A DNA stretch of 64,000 nucleotides from an uncultured Campylobacter sp. (GCF_937981295.1 NZ_CALJPC010000016.1:1-64000), one strand, 5' to 3'; counted from the first letter of the stretch, positions 42,963-52,496 are shown. Notes: generated from the sequence alone by a model not told the origin. Translations and numbers: made by a program.

Positions 42963-43154
42963 TTATTTTGATAGCTTTTTCATAGTTCTTAGAGTAGAGG
43001 CGGCGACTTTGATCCTTTTGGTCGTGCCGTCTTGCAGCTGTACGCGTATGCTGCGTAAATTTACCTGAAATTTCTTCTTCGTCCTGTTGTTTGCGTGGCT
43101 GACATTATTGCCTACCATCGCACCTTTGCCGGTGATTGCGCATCTTCTTGCCAT
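42963..43154 (-). CDS. rpmB: 50S ribosomal protein L28
   Basis: 63 residues: ARRCAITGKGAMVGNNVSHANN and VNLRSIRVQLQDGT are diagnostic. It joins the exit-side of the 50S subunit. The four-cysteine zinc form is not seen. The stop is 18 nt before the channel gene, which may share its transcript. From memory C. jejuni also has rpmB beside rpe. Confidence 0.96.
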   Translation of the reverse strand: MARRCAITGKGAMVGNNVSHANNRTKKKFQVNLRSIRVQLQDGTTKRIKVAASTLRTMKKLSK

Positions 43155-43298
43155 AATAAATCCTTGATGATTAAAATAAATGGCGATTATAGCGAAAAAA
43201 TTTCAAATTATGCTTAAAATCCGCTGCGGTTTAAATTTAGCGAAATTTATGACAAAACTAAGTAAAATTCCACATCTTGAAATTTTAAAGGAATTTTA

Positions 43299-43940
43299 AT
43301 GTATGTCGCACCCAGCATTTTATCGGCGGATTTCGGAAGGCTTGCGGAGGAAATTCGCGCAGTCTGCGAAGCGGGCGCCGATCTCATTCACGTAGACGTG
43401 ATGGACGGGCATTTCGTACCCAATCTCACGATCGGACCGCTCGTAGTAAGCGCCGCGGCAAAGGCGAGCAGCAAGCCTTTAGATATCCATCTGATGGTTA
43501 AAAACGTGCCGTTTTTCGTCGATCTTTTTTTGCCGCTAAAGCCGAAATTTCTTAGCTTCCACATCGAGGAGGAGACCCATCCGCTGCGCCTCATAGATCA
43601 CATCCGCCATAGCGGCGTCTCGCCTGCGGTCGTGCTGAATCCGCACACCCCGCTTAGCGCGCTGGAGTTTATCTTGGGCGAAGTGGATATGGTGCTTTTG
43701 ATGAGCGTCAATCCGGGCTTTGGCGGGCAGAAATTTATCCCCTCGGCGCTTGAAAAAATTAAGCAGCTGCGCGAGCTGATCGATCACAAAGGCGCAAAAT
43801 GTCTCATCGAGGTCGACGGCGGCGTAAATGGGCTCAATATCGCAGATATCGACGAAGCGGGCGCCGACGTCGTGGTGGCGGGCAACTACATATTTTCTTC
43901 AAACGACTACGCGGAGGCGATCCGTGCGCTTAAAATTTAG
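43299..43940 (+). CDS. rpe: Ribulose-phosphate 3-epimerase
   Basis: 213 residues, a TIM-barrel metal enzyme interconverting ribulose-5-P and xylulose-5-P. Signature elements are APSILSADFGRL, HVDVMDGHFVPNLTIGP, MSVNPGFGGQKFIP and EVDGGVN. AAAGGAATTTTA precedes ATG. A DnaQ-like gene follows 21 nt after the stop on the same strand. Confidence 0.97.
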   Translation: MYVAPSILSADFGRLAEEIRAVCEAGADLIHVDVMDGHFVPNLTIGPLVVSAAAKASSKPLDIHLMVKNVPFFVDLFLPLKPKFLSFHIEEETHPLRLIDHIRHSGVSPAVVLNPHTPLSALEFILGEVDMVLLMSVNPGFGGQKFIPSALEKIKQLRELIDHKGAKCLIEVDGGVNGLNIADIDEAGADVVVAGNYIFSSNDYAEAIRALKI

Positions 43941-43961
43941 GCGCGGCACAGGGGTAAAATT

Positions 43962-44768
43962 TTGACGCATAGAATCGAAAATCTCATAAATTTACTGGCT
44001 CAAAAGAGCATAAATTATTACGATTTTATCTCAAAAGCAAGCGATATTGCCGAAATTACCGAGCTTTTCGAGCCCAAAGACCTCTCGATGTGGCGGGCGC
44101 TGGGCATAGAGATAATAAAACTAGATAGCGGCAAAATCACGCTCAAGACCCGCGAGACGGACATTTCGGATGAAATTTTTTGCTTCGTGGACATCGAGAC
44201 GAACGGCGGGCTCTCAAACGGTCAGATCATCGAAATTGGCGCGATAAAAACGCGCGGCACGCAGGAGCTCGATCGCTTCGAGAGCTTCGTTTACGCGCCC
44301 GTCGTGCCCGAAAATATCACGGAGCTTACGGGGATCTGCGCGGACGATCTTGTAGGCGCACCGCCGCTAGCTAGCGTGCTGGAGCGCTTTAGACTGTTTT
44401 TAGGCGATAGCGTTTTTGTGGCGCACAACGTCAAATTTGACTACGGCTTCATCGACGCGAGCCTGCAAAAATGCGGCTTTGGGATGCTTTTAAATCGCAG
44501 GCTCTGCACCGTCGAGCTCGCGCGCCGCACGATCGAGGCGCAAAGATACGGCCTTGGCTCGCTAAAAGAGCTTTTAGGCGTGCAAAACGTCCACCACCGC
44601 GCATTTAGCGACGCCATTTCCTGCTTTGAAATTTTTAAATTCGCACTCTCGCGGCTACCGTGGAGCGTGCAAAGCACCGAGGACCTGATACTTTTTAGCA
44701 AAACCGCAAAGAGCCTGGCGCTGCCTAAGCCGCAGATTTCGGGGTGCGGCGAGGGCGAAATTTTATAA
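43962..44768 (+). CDS. DnaQ-like 3'-5' exonuclease (DNA polymerase III epsilon type)
   Basis: 268 residues with TTG start; AGGGGT lies upstream. A helical N-terminal extension (about 1-60) precedes the DEDDh exonuclease domain: FVDIETNGGLSNGQIIEIGA (ExoI, with D and E), VAHNVKFDYGFI (ExoII) and NVHHRAFSDAISCFEIF (ExoIII with the His and Asp). It may be the proofreading subunit or a separate repair exonuclease; the N-terminal extension is atypical of E. coli DnaQ. Confidence 0.85.
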   Translation: MTHRIENLINLLAQKSINYYDFISKASDIAEITELFEPKDLSMWRALGIEIIKLDSGKITLKTRETDISDEIFCFVDIETNGGLSNGQIIEIGAIKTRGTQELDRFESFVYAPVVPENITELTGICADDLVGAPPLASVLERFRLFLGDSVFVAHNVKFDYGFIDASLQKCGFGMLLNRRLCTVELARRTIEAQRYGLGSLKELLGVQNVHHRAFSDAISCFEIFKFALSRLPWSVQSTEDLILFSKTAKSLALPKPQISGCGEGEIL

Positions 44769-46617
44769 ATCGCGCGCCGAATTAAGAGATGAAATTTTAG
44801 TGAAATTTCGCGCCGCCGTTTGAGGGGTAAATTTTACGCTTTTAAGCGGCGGCGCTTTAATCTGCGCGGATTGAGGTAGCGTAAATTCGATCCGAGCGAT
44901 TTTGGCGGGCAAATCGGCGCGTATGGACCTGGATTTTGAAATTTTACCCTTGCCGTAGCGATTTGAATGCTCACAAATCGCGGCGGCGCAAATTTAAAGC
45001 GCTACTGCGGCGAGATGTGATTGCGAGCGAACCGAAAGGGCGCGAATTTAAGCAGGCGCAGTTTTAAATCGCATTGCGATCGCACCGGATTTAAGTGTAA
45101 ATGCCCGCAGCGGCGCACTCCGCGTATGCCGACTAGGCGGATCATGCGATTTTAATTTACTCGGGCGGGTGCGGCAGCGAGCGCTCGTGGAGCCTTTTTG
45201 CTTTCGCGGTTTTGACTTTTGCGGCGATAAATTTTGCGCCCGCCCGCGGTTTTACAACCTTGCTTCGGGCGAATTTTATGAGCGCTTGCAGTCGCGCGGA
45301 TGCGTCCGAAGCGCCGCGCGCTCTAAATTTTAAATTAGCCCAGGCGCGCGAATTCGATGCTTTAAACTCTAAAATCAATAAATTTTGCCTGCGCCTGCGC
45401 GTCTTTTGCGTCCTAAAAGCGATAAATTTAGCGTGCCCGCACTGCCGCCGCAGATACACTAGGCGCGAGGGTCTTCTGCATTCGCCGCTTGGAATTTTGA
45501 TATTTGATTTTAGCTTGACGACCTGATCGGTACGTGCCCGTGCGGCAAATTTTAAAATGGAGCTTTATAAAATTTTTTGGTGCCTACCGCAAATGAAATT
45601 TTATAAATTTTTATCGCAAAACACAGCGCGATCGGAGCAAATTTAACGCAAACCTAAATTTACCGCAGCGGCGTACGACGACCGCATCCGCATTAAATTT
45701 AGCGATAAGCAAATCTGCGATCTTAATAATACAAATTTACACAGACGCAGCCCGCCTCTCATCAAAGCGTCATCGGAGGGCTGATGGGCTTTGCGAGCGA
45801 GCGGAGTAATGCGCCGCCGCCATCTTTGCAAGAAGCGCGATCTTGCGATTGAGCGGTCCTTCCGCCTCAAGACGGACATATCGTAGGCTAAAATTTAAAT
45901 GGAATTTTAAAAGAGGATAGCTGCTTTTAAATTTACGTTGCAAATCTCATAGGCTGCGAATATGGCGTTAAATTTTAAAATTCTATCTGCTTTAATCACG
46001 CCTTGAGGTTGTATTGTGAGGGGTGCGCGAGCCGCTTGATTGGAAAATGAGTTTTAGATCGCGCCTTGCGTATGTATCGCGCGGTAAAATAAATTTTTGC
46101 GCTGAAAATTTCGCGCCGCTGTGTTACTGCCGAGCCGCTCGCCGTCTTACCTCTCGTCCTATCGCTCCGTATTTTCAAACGCGCTAGAATTTCGGCAAAG
46201 CTACGTTTTAATGCAAAATTTATTCGCTTGCCGCAGACTGCGGCGGATGAAATTCTGCCGCCCGTCGCAAGCTGCGCGCGGTATTTACTTGCCGCGCATG
46301 CATGTCATAGCCCGTATCCTCTTGCCGCGGCTGCTACTTTACTAACGTCCATCGTTGTAGGCTCTCGCCTGCTTCTTCGCGTATATTTTTGCGCCTTGTA
46401 AGCTGCGCGTCACCGCATCTGCGTCAATATCACGCCGTGCCTTTAAAGCACGCAAATCTATCCTGCATAAAATTTCGCTTCTTCGTCGCACTCGCTGCCT
46501 GCCACACTTTGTCGTGCTTGTTTGTTGTGAGCCGCCGCCGCGCCGTATCCCTGCCCGCACTCGCCGTACCCGCTGCAAGTTTTAGCGCCCGCGTCTTAAA
46601 ATTTCAGTCCAAAATCC
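44769..46617. other. 1.85-kb gap without a supportable gene
   Basis: Several 60-170-codon frames exist on both strands but they overlap each other, lack ribosome binding sites and have Arg/Ala/Ser-rich compositions typical of chance frames in G/C-rich DNA. Parts are more G/C-rich than neighbours, with GGCGGCGC and AAATTT words mixed. It may be a decayed gene region. No RNA gene was recognised. Confidence 0.45.
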
Positions 46618-47754
46618 CTATTTGGCGCCGCGTCCTAGCAGAAACAATCTCACCGCTTGTTCGGCGACGCGGGCTAAATTTTGTGTTGCGGTCTCTTTTT
46701 CCATCGCGCGCTCAAGGCTCATCGGTTCGTTTAGGATGCAAAAAAATGCGCCTATGCCCCGCTCGTTACAGCCACCGGCACAGGGCGAGATGCCGCCTGC
46801 CAGCGCGATTACGGGCACGCCGTAGGAAGCGGCGATCTTTGCGACGCCGCAAGGGGTTTTGCCCATCGAGCTTTGAAAATCGAGCCTTCCTTCGCCTGTG
46901 ATGACGAGCTCGGCGCCTTGCATATCGCGATCCAGTCCGATCTCTTCGGTGATGATGTCGATGCCCGGCTTAAGCGTCGCGTTTAGAAAGCTCACGAAGC
47001 CAAAGCCCAGCCCGCCGGCGGCTCCTGCTCCGGGGCTATTCCAAAGCTCGCGTCCGAGGTGCTTGCTTACGACGCTTGCGAAATTGATAAGTCCCGCATC
47101 GAGTTGCTTTACCATCGCCGCATCCGCGCCCTTTTGCGGGGCGTAAATATATGCTGCGCCGTTTTCGCCAAAAAGCGGATTATCCACGTCGCAGGCGATG
47201 AGAAACTCGCATTCTTTAAGATGCGGCAGCACCGAAGTGCAATCTATCGTGGCGAGTTTAATCAGATCCTCGCCCGCTCCCGCAAGCTCTGCGCCATTTG
47301 CATCTTTAAATTTAAAACCAAGCGCGCGTAGCATCCCCATACCTGCGTCATTTGTAGCACTTCCGCCGATGCCTATGATAAACTTTCGCGCGCCGTGCGC
47401 GATCGCATGCGCTATCATCTCGCCAAAGCCATAAGTGCTCGTTTTTAGCGGGTTACGGCGCGATTTTTCGATGAGCGGCAGACCCGATGCGGACGCCATT
47501 TCTAAGATGCCTAGCTCGCCTTTTAAGGCGTAGCGTGCGGGCGTTTTTTCGCCTAACGGATTTGCTACGATAACGTCCATGAACTTAGCTTTTAGCGCGT
47601 CGGCAAGGGCTTCAACGCTTCCTTCGCCGCCATCTGCGATAGGTTTGACGAGCACCTCGCAGCCTAGCTTTTCGATGCCTGATTTTACGGCATTGCCCGC
47701 CTCAAGCGAACTAAGCGAGCCCTTAAACGAGTCGATCGCGACTAAAACTTTCAT
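46618..47754 (-). CDS. glxK: Glycerate kinase
   Basis: 378 residues of the GlxK/GarK (glycerate 2-kinase) family, phosphorylating D-glycerate with ATP. Recognisable parts are AIDSFKGSLSSLEAG (about 5-19), PIADGGEGSVEALAD, GIGGSATNDAGMGML, CDVDNPLFGENGAA, SPGAGAAGGLGFG and TGEGRLDFQSSMGKTP. AAAGGAAAAAT precedes ATG. A GntP permease lies 395 nt upstream on the same strand with a structured spacer, suggesting the pair handles imported glycerate or a related sugar acid. Confidence 0.95.
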   Translation of the reverse strand: MKVLVAIDSFKGSLSSLEAGNAVKSGIEKLGCEVLVKPIADGGEGSVEALADALKAKFMDVIVANPLGEKTPARYALKGELGILEMASASGLPLIEKSRRNPLKTSTYGFGEMIAHAIAHGARKFIIGIGGSATNDAGMGMLRALGFKFKDANGAELAGAGEDLIKLATIDCTSVLPHLKECEFLIACDVDNPLFGENGAAYIYAPQKGADAAMVKQLDAGLINFASVVSKHLGRELWNSPGAGAAGGLGFGFVSFLNATLKPGIDIITEEIGLDRDMQGAELVITGEGRLDFQSSMGKTPCGVAKIAASYGVPVIALAGGISPCAGGCNERGIGAFFCILNEPMSLERAMEKETATQNLARVAEQAVRLFLLGRGAK

Positions 47755-47760
47755 ATTTTT

Positions 47761-48020
47761 CCTTTAGCTGGTATTTTAAAATTTTGGAATTTTACAGCGC
47801 GTAGGCTAAATTTACGATGACAAGACTGAAGCAAGAGTAGAATTTTAAAATCTCGTCGCCAAATTTATGGGGCAAATTCTAAAATTTCATGTCGTGGAAT
47901 TTTAAAATTTTGTAAGCCACAGAATTTCGGCTAAATTTTAAAATTCTGTAGCGATAGAATTTTAAAATTTCGCTCCTTGAGACTTTCTGTGTAAATTTAA
48001 AACTCCGCTATACGAAATTT
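47761..48020. repeat. Array of AATTTTAAAATT words
   Basis: The spacer between gntP and glycerate kinase has at least five copies of A/GAATTTTAAAATT(T) in about 250 nt (for example near 47773, 47840, 47898, 47933 and 47958), separated by short unique pieces. This is the densest cluster in the window. Confidence 0.7.
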
Positions 48021-48028
48021 TAATACTA

Positions 48029-48135
48029 GGGCATTTGCGCGGTATGGCTAGCTACGTAAATTTAAAGAATTTTTGTAGCTAGCCGCTAGTAGATGCCCGT
48101 AGCACTCCGCACTGATTTAGCGCGGTAGCGGCTAG
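48029..48135 (-). promoter_or_regulatory. Alternative hairpins downstream of gntP
   Basis: GTAGCTAGCC at 48075-48084 is complementary to GGCTAGCTAC at 48046-48055 (10 bp), with an outer GGGCAT/ATGCCC pair at 48029 and 48093. The overlapping segment CTAGCCGCTA at 48079-48088 is instead complementary to TAGCGGCTAG at 48126-48135 (10 bp). The two stems compete for the same bases. It lies 14 nt past the gntP stop in the direction of transcription. Confidence 0.55.
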
Positions 48136-48148
48136 AAAATAAGCTAAC

Positions 48149-49525
48149 CTAGATCAAAAACAGCGACAAAACCCACACGCTGATCATACCCGTAATGCCC
48201 ATAATTAGGGTTAGCATTGTTTGAGTGCGGTAGCCTTGTTGCGGGTTCATCTTACTAAAATTCGTAACGACCCAGAAGTAGCTGTCGTTAGCGTGCGAAA
48301 CCGTCATAGCGCCCGCTGCGATCGCCATTACCACAAGCGCGCCGGACATTTCGGAGGTGAAGCCCAGTACCTGCATCAGTGAGCCATCCGCGTTAAATGC
48401 GCCCATAATCGAAGCTGTAGTGATGATCGCCACGGTGGAGCTTCCTTGCGCGGTTTTTAGGACTGCCGAGATTAAGAACGGGAAGAAAATCCCCGCGGCT
48501 TTAATGGCGGTCGCATTATCCTTGATGTAGGTTACGAAGCCGGCGTCGGTGATTACCTTGCCTAGCACTCCGCCCGCTGCGGTGATGAAGAGGATCGGGC
48601 CTACTATCTTTAAGGATTCGTTGGTGATCTCGCTAAATTCACCTAATTTGCCGGTTTGCATGAGTAAAAATACCGCAAAAACTACGCCCAAGGCTAGCGC
48701 GATGATAGGATTTCCTAAAAATTGCGAAATTTCACCCGCAAACCCGCCTACTTTTAGGATCTTGGCGACGGAACCCAGCGCCATAAATAGGATCGGCACC
48801 AAAATAGGGGCTAAGCTTAAAAATCCGCCCGGCAATTTGCCGTATTGTTTAAGCAGATCGTCGTAGCTTTTTGCGATGACTTCATTCGCTTCAGCCTCGC
48901 TTATATGGACATTTTTAGCGACTTTTTTTGAAAAAAAGTATGTAGCGATCAGCACCGGCAAGGACACTACCGCGCCCATTGCGATTACGAGCAGTAGATT
49001 GCCGCCTAGACCCACGGCGCCTGCTGCGGCGATCGGCCCTGGAGTCGGCGGGATGAATACGTGCGAGGCATAAAGTCCGCCGGAGAGCGCTACTGCAAGA
49101 GCGATCGGATTTTCGCCGATTTTTTTGCTGATCGCTTCTCGGATCGGGTTTAAAACGACGAAGCCGCTGTCGCAAAATACGGGGATACCTACGATCCAGC
49201 CCATTATGAGCATCGCAAGCTCGGGGCGCTTTTGCCCGACTACGTTTACGACCATATCGGCGAGTTTGAGCGCCGCGCCGGTCTTTTCGAGCACGGTGCC
49301 GATGAGCGCGCCGAAGATTATGACGATACCGATACTCTTAAACGTGCCGCTGAATCCGTCGCCGATAATCGCGGGGATCTTGGCTAGCGGTATGCCCGCG
49401 ACGATCGCGAGCGCCAGGGAGATAAGCATTAGCGCCAAAAACGGGTGAACGCCTGCTTTGGAGATCAAAAAAATCATCACGACGACCGCTATGGCGAAGC
49501 AGATGATTAACGCAACACCGCTCAT
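48149..49525 (-). CDS. GntP family sugar-acid permease
   Basis: 458 residues, about twelve hydrophobic segments through the whole chain, matching the gluconate:H+ symporter family (GntP). Conserved stretches are AGIPLAKIPAIIGDGFSGTF, PVFCDSGFVVLNPI and PPTPGPIAAAGAVG, plus a C-terminal AKGS-like KTAQGSSTVAIITTA. Members import gluconate, glycerate or related acids. The neighbouring glycerate kinase suggests glycerate as substrate here. CAAGGAGCTTTT precedes ATG. Confidence 0.93.
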   Translation of the reverse strand: MSGVALIICFAIAVVVMIFLISKAGVHPFLALMLISLALAIVAGIPLAKIPAIIGDGFSGTFKSIGIVIIFGALIGTVLEKTGAALKLADMVVNVVGQKRPELAMLIMGWIVGIPVFCDSGFVVLNPIREAISKKIGENPIALAVALSGGLYASHVFIPPTPGPIAAAGAVGLGGNLLLVIAMGAVVSLPVLIATYFFSKKVAKNVHISEAEANEVIAKSYDDLLKQYGKLPGGFLSLAPILVPILFMALGSVAKILKVGGFAGEISQFLGNPIIALALGVVFAVFLLMQTGKLGEFSEITNESLKIVGPILFITAAGGVLGKVITDAGFVTYIKDNATAIKAAGIFFPFLISAVLKTAQGSSTVAIITTASIMGAFNADGSLMQVLGFTSEMSGALVVMAIAAGAMTVSHANDSYFWVVTNFSKMNPQQGYRTQTMLTLIMGITGMISVWVLSLFLI

Positions 49526-50611
49526 AAAAGCTCCTTGAATGGATTTAATTTGCCCGCAAGCGGTTTAAGCTAAGCCGTTTGCGCTTCAAATTTAATGCGG
49601 TAATTTTAGCGAAATTTTAATATAAAGCAAGAAAGGCGGCGTTAAATTTATGGAAATTTATGATTTATGCGGAAATGATGGACTAGCTAGCGGAATTTAT
49701 CGGTTGGAATTTATCGGTGCCGCGCGGCGAGAGGCGGTTAAAATTTTAAAATTTGCAGCGTTTGGCTTGACGCACTGCGCGGCGGCGGAAATTTTATCGC
49801 AGATCTGTCGTCGCGGCGCAGCAATGGCGGCGGTGTGCTTGCGCTTTACGCGCATCTTTGGCAGCTAAAAGGTTGGACGGATTTGCGGCGCTTGCTACTG
49901 CGGCAGCGGCGATTAAAGGCGTAGTATCGGCGGCAGCGATGAGGCAGCGGTGGCAGGACCTTCGATATACAATCAGCGATGATAGAATTTTTGATCGTAA
50001 TACTTGCAGCGGCGATAAAATTTTAATTGAAACTATCGGTAGCAGCGGCGGTTGAATTTTATTAAAACTATTGGCGCAGCGGCGAAATTTTGATTTTGGC
50101 GGCGTCAGAGAAGCTTTTCTTAAAGATGAAATTTTAATCAAAGGCAGGAGCAGCGTCAGTAGAACTTTGATTAAAAACGGTGCGTAGCGACTCTGGTAAA
50201 AACTAGCGGCAATGCCCGATCTCTAAAATTTTAATCAAAAATGCTCGGGATGCAAGAATTTCTAGCGACAATCTTAGCTCGCCCGAGTTGGAATTTTGAT
50301 CGAGAGTATCTGGCGATAGAATTTCATCCAAAGCTAGCAGTAGCGAAATTTTACGGCTTCGAAAACGGCAGTAATTTTACTGCTTAAGGATAGTAGGAAT
50401 GTGCATTTTCTATATGATTTTTTGCGAGTCTGCCGTGATCTTTTCACGATTTTTTAAAATTCCAGACGGTATTTGCGCGGTTTATATGTGACGAAATTTT
50501 ACGGTTCGATAAATTTATAGAGCAATTTAAATTTACAGTCGCTTAAATTTATAAGCTACTGCGCCTCTTTTTTGAGCGCTCTTTGCGCGCGTAAATTTTT
50601 AATCGGCAGCT
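49526..50611. other. 1.1-kb gap with diverged repetitive DNA
   Basis: No supportable gene. From about 49950 to 50400 the DNA is a degenerate repetition of units like AGCGGCGAAATTTTGAT followed by A-rich bases, every 35-45 nt. A short 72-codon plus-strand frame at 49650 lacks protein-like features. Confidence 0.5.
49990..50370. repeat. Degenerate repeats of GCGGCGAAATTTTGAT type
   Basis: Successive units include GCAGCGGCGATAAAATTTTA (50005 area), AGCAGCGGCGGTTGAATTTT (50040 area) and GCAGCGGCGAAATTTTGATT (50077 area), then weaker copies to 50370. The order is GC-rich block, A/GAATTT block, GG. Copies drift steadily, as in old tandem duplication. Confidence 0.5.
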
Positions 50612-51034
50612 CTATCTAATCCGCAAAATTTTAGTTTTTGAAATTTTATAGATTTTCGAGCTTGCGTTTTGGCTGAAATTTTGATCCACGACCTGATCCG
50701 CCGCTGCTTTCGCCCACTCTTCGTCGAAGCTTTGTCCATTTAAATTGGCGCTGCTGGAGTAGAGCCAGTCAAATTGCCTCAAAAACTCCTCGTGAGCACA
50801 CCCTTTTACGACGCGCACGGCCTTGGCGTTCGGATATAAAAACGTCGTTTTTCTCGCGCGGCGCACTAAATTTTTAAATTTAGCGGGCACGCGAGCGAGA
50901 TTTTTTAGCTCGCTAAGCTTTGCCGTCGTTATGAGGCAGGGTTTGTCCGCCGCTCGGCGTTTTAGCGCGTTTATCTCGCGAAAATCCTTACTCAAAAATC
51001 CAGCCGTCGTATCGGTCTGCGCCAAATAGATCAT
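50612..51034 (-). CDS. YrdC/Sua5-like domain protein
   Basis: 140 residues from MIYLAQTDTTAGFLS; AATTTGGAGGAGAG gives a strong site before this ATG, while the longer frame starts inside eamA. It resembles the nucleotide-binding YrdC fold: TDTTAGFLSKD is the start motif, KPCLITTAKLSEL and YSSSANLNGQSF with the substrate-binding SSAN. YrdC/Sua5 makes threonylcarbamoyl-AMP for tRNA t6A; this shortened form may be a paralogue rather than the main enzyme. It starts 13 nt after the EamA stop on the same strand. Confidence 0.75.
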   Translation of the reverse strand: MIYLAQTDTTAGFLSKDFREINALKRRAADKPCLITTAKLSELKNLARVPAKFKNLVRRARKTTFLYPNAKAVRVVKGCAHEEFLRQFDWLYSSSANLNGQSFDEEWAKAAADQVVDQNFSQNASSKIYKISKTKILRIR

Positions 51035-51047
51035 CTCTCCTCCAAAT

Positions 51048-51947
51048 TTACGCCTTTTTCCTATCTTTAGCCAGCAAAAATATGCACGAGATAATGAGCG
51101 TAAAGCCCGCAAAATCAAGAAACACGAACTCCGTCCCCAGCCAAAAATAGGCAAACGCCGCGGCGCTCACCGGCTCGATGCACGCTATCATGCTCGCCCT
51201 GCTCGCGCCTATTATCTTTAGCCCCGTCATGTAAAAGCTAAACGCGCATATCGTGCCTAAAATCACCACCGCGGCAAGCGCCGCAAAGCCCTGCGCGTCG
51301 CTCACGCCGCCTAGCTGCCAAACCCGCGTGTAAAGCGCGAGCGCGCCGCCGCCGATGACCATGCCCCAGCCTAAATTTAGCGCGACGGGGTATTTTTGAT
51401 TTAGCTTCGTTGGGATGAGACTATAAATCACGACGCCAAGCGCGCTAATGAGGCACCAAACCAGCGCCTCCGCGCTGATAACCAGCGAGCCAAGATCGCC
51501 GTGGGTGGCGAGCAGCACGACGCCCAGCACCGCGAAAATGAGCGCGATGAGCTCGACCTTTTTAGGCACGCGTCGTTCTAAAAAGCAAACGACGGCAAGG
51601 ATGAGCGCGGGCGCGGAGTACTGGATCACGGTCGCGACGGCGGCGTTTGAGAGCTCGACACCGCAAAAGTACGAATACTGCGTCATCATAAGCCCAAAAA
51701 ACGCGTAGATGAGCAGCTGCGGCAAAAGCACGCGATCTTTTAGCGGCGCAAAGGCTAGGCGCGGCGAGCGAGCGACATAATACGCTACCATCGCAAGCCC
51801 CGCAAGGCTCAGGCGGTAGGGCACGAGCCAGTCGGCGCTGACGCCTTTTTGCGTGAACAGATACTGCCCGCAAACACTGCTAAATCCCCATAATACGCCG
51901 CCAAGAAGCGTGATGAAAACGCCGAAAAATTCGTTCTGTGATCTCAT
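51048..51947 (-). CDS. EamA/DMT-superfamily transporter
   Basis: 299 residues with ten membrane helices in two EamA repeats. The first repeat is seen in FFGVFITLLGGVLWGFSSV and the second begins around AEALVWCLISALGVVIYSL. A hydrophobic C-terminal segment LDFAGFTLIISCIFLLAK follows. I start at MRSQNEFF because AAGGCGGCAA precedes it. EamA proteins export metabolites such as amino acids; substrate unknown. The YrdC-like gene follows closely. Confidence 0.88.
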   Translation of the reverse strand: MRSQNEFFGVFITLLGGVLWGFSSVCGQYLFTQKGVSADWLVPYRLSLAGLAMVAYYVARSPRLAFAPLKDRVLLPQLLIYAFFGLMMTQYSYFCGVELSNAAVATVIQYSAPALILAVVCFLERRVPKKVELIALIFAVLGVVLLATHGDLGSLVISAEALVWCLISALGVVIYSLIPTKLNQKYPVALNLGWGMVIGGGALALYTRVWQLGGVSDAQGFAALAAVVILGTICAFSFYMTGLKIIGASRASMIACIEPVSAAAFAYFWLGTEFVFLDFAGFTLIISCIFLLAKDRKKA

Positions 51948-52096
51948 TTGCCGCCTTAAATTTAAAGCCAAAGTATACAAGCTTATGCTTAAGCTGGGGT
52001 TAAATTTGGGCGAGAGCTAACAGGGCAAAGCTAAATTTGATTAAGCCAAATTAAATGGCGAAAAACCTAAAAATTTAAAAACAAAAAGGAGAAAAT

Positions 52097-52342
52097 TTGA
52101 GCGAAACGACTTTTGCGATTATATTTTACTGCGCTTGCGCACTGTTTTTGGCGGCAGTAGGATACTTAGCTTTGGGCGTTTTGGCGAAATTTTACTCTTT
52201 TATCAAATTTGCCACGCGCCTTTGCTTACAAGACCCCAAATTTAGCCTCGCCATGTTTGTGCCTGCGTGTATTTTATCGCTTTATATCGCACTGTTTTCG
52301 ACGAAAATTTTTAGCATTATCTCGCCTGCGCATAGATTTTAG
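52097..52342 (+). CDS. Small two-TM membrane protein
   Basis: 81 residues starting at TTG with a good AAAAGGAGAAAA site. Two hydrophobic segments (about 7-31 and 51-72) are separated by a short basic loop (FIKFATRLCLQDPK). I do not recognise a family. It lies alone, facing convergently the next membrane protein gene. The good ribosome binding site and clear topology support it as real. Confidence 0.6.
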   Translation: MSETTFAIIFYCACALFLAAVGYLALGVLAKFYSFIKFATRLCLQDPKFSLAMFVPACILSLYIALFSTKIFSIISPAHRF

Positions 52343-52496
52343 TTGTATTTTGCGTATGTTTTGACTTTTTGTGCCTAAGCGCGGCGAAAGCAAATGCAAA
52401 GCTGTTAGAAGAGCTAAACGCGAAAAAGGATTTAAGAGAACCCGAAAAAACTCGCCAAAAAGGCGCTAGAGTGGCTCACAAACTCGCTGAATTCGG

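Noticed and set aside
45157..45526. Overlapping 100-codon frames on both strands
   Set aside because: Mutually overlapping, basic low-complexity composition and no start signals; treated as chance frames in G/C-rich DNA.
46389..46901. 170-codon plus-strand frame overlapping the glycerate kinase end
   Set aside because: Arg/Ala/Leu-rich chance frame, no ribosome binding site, conflicts with the kinase C-terminus.
49990..50370. CRISPR array
   Set aside because: Repeat units drift and spacing is irregular; no conserved direct repeat, unique spacer pattern or cas gene.
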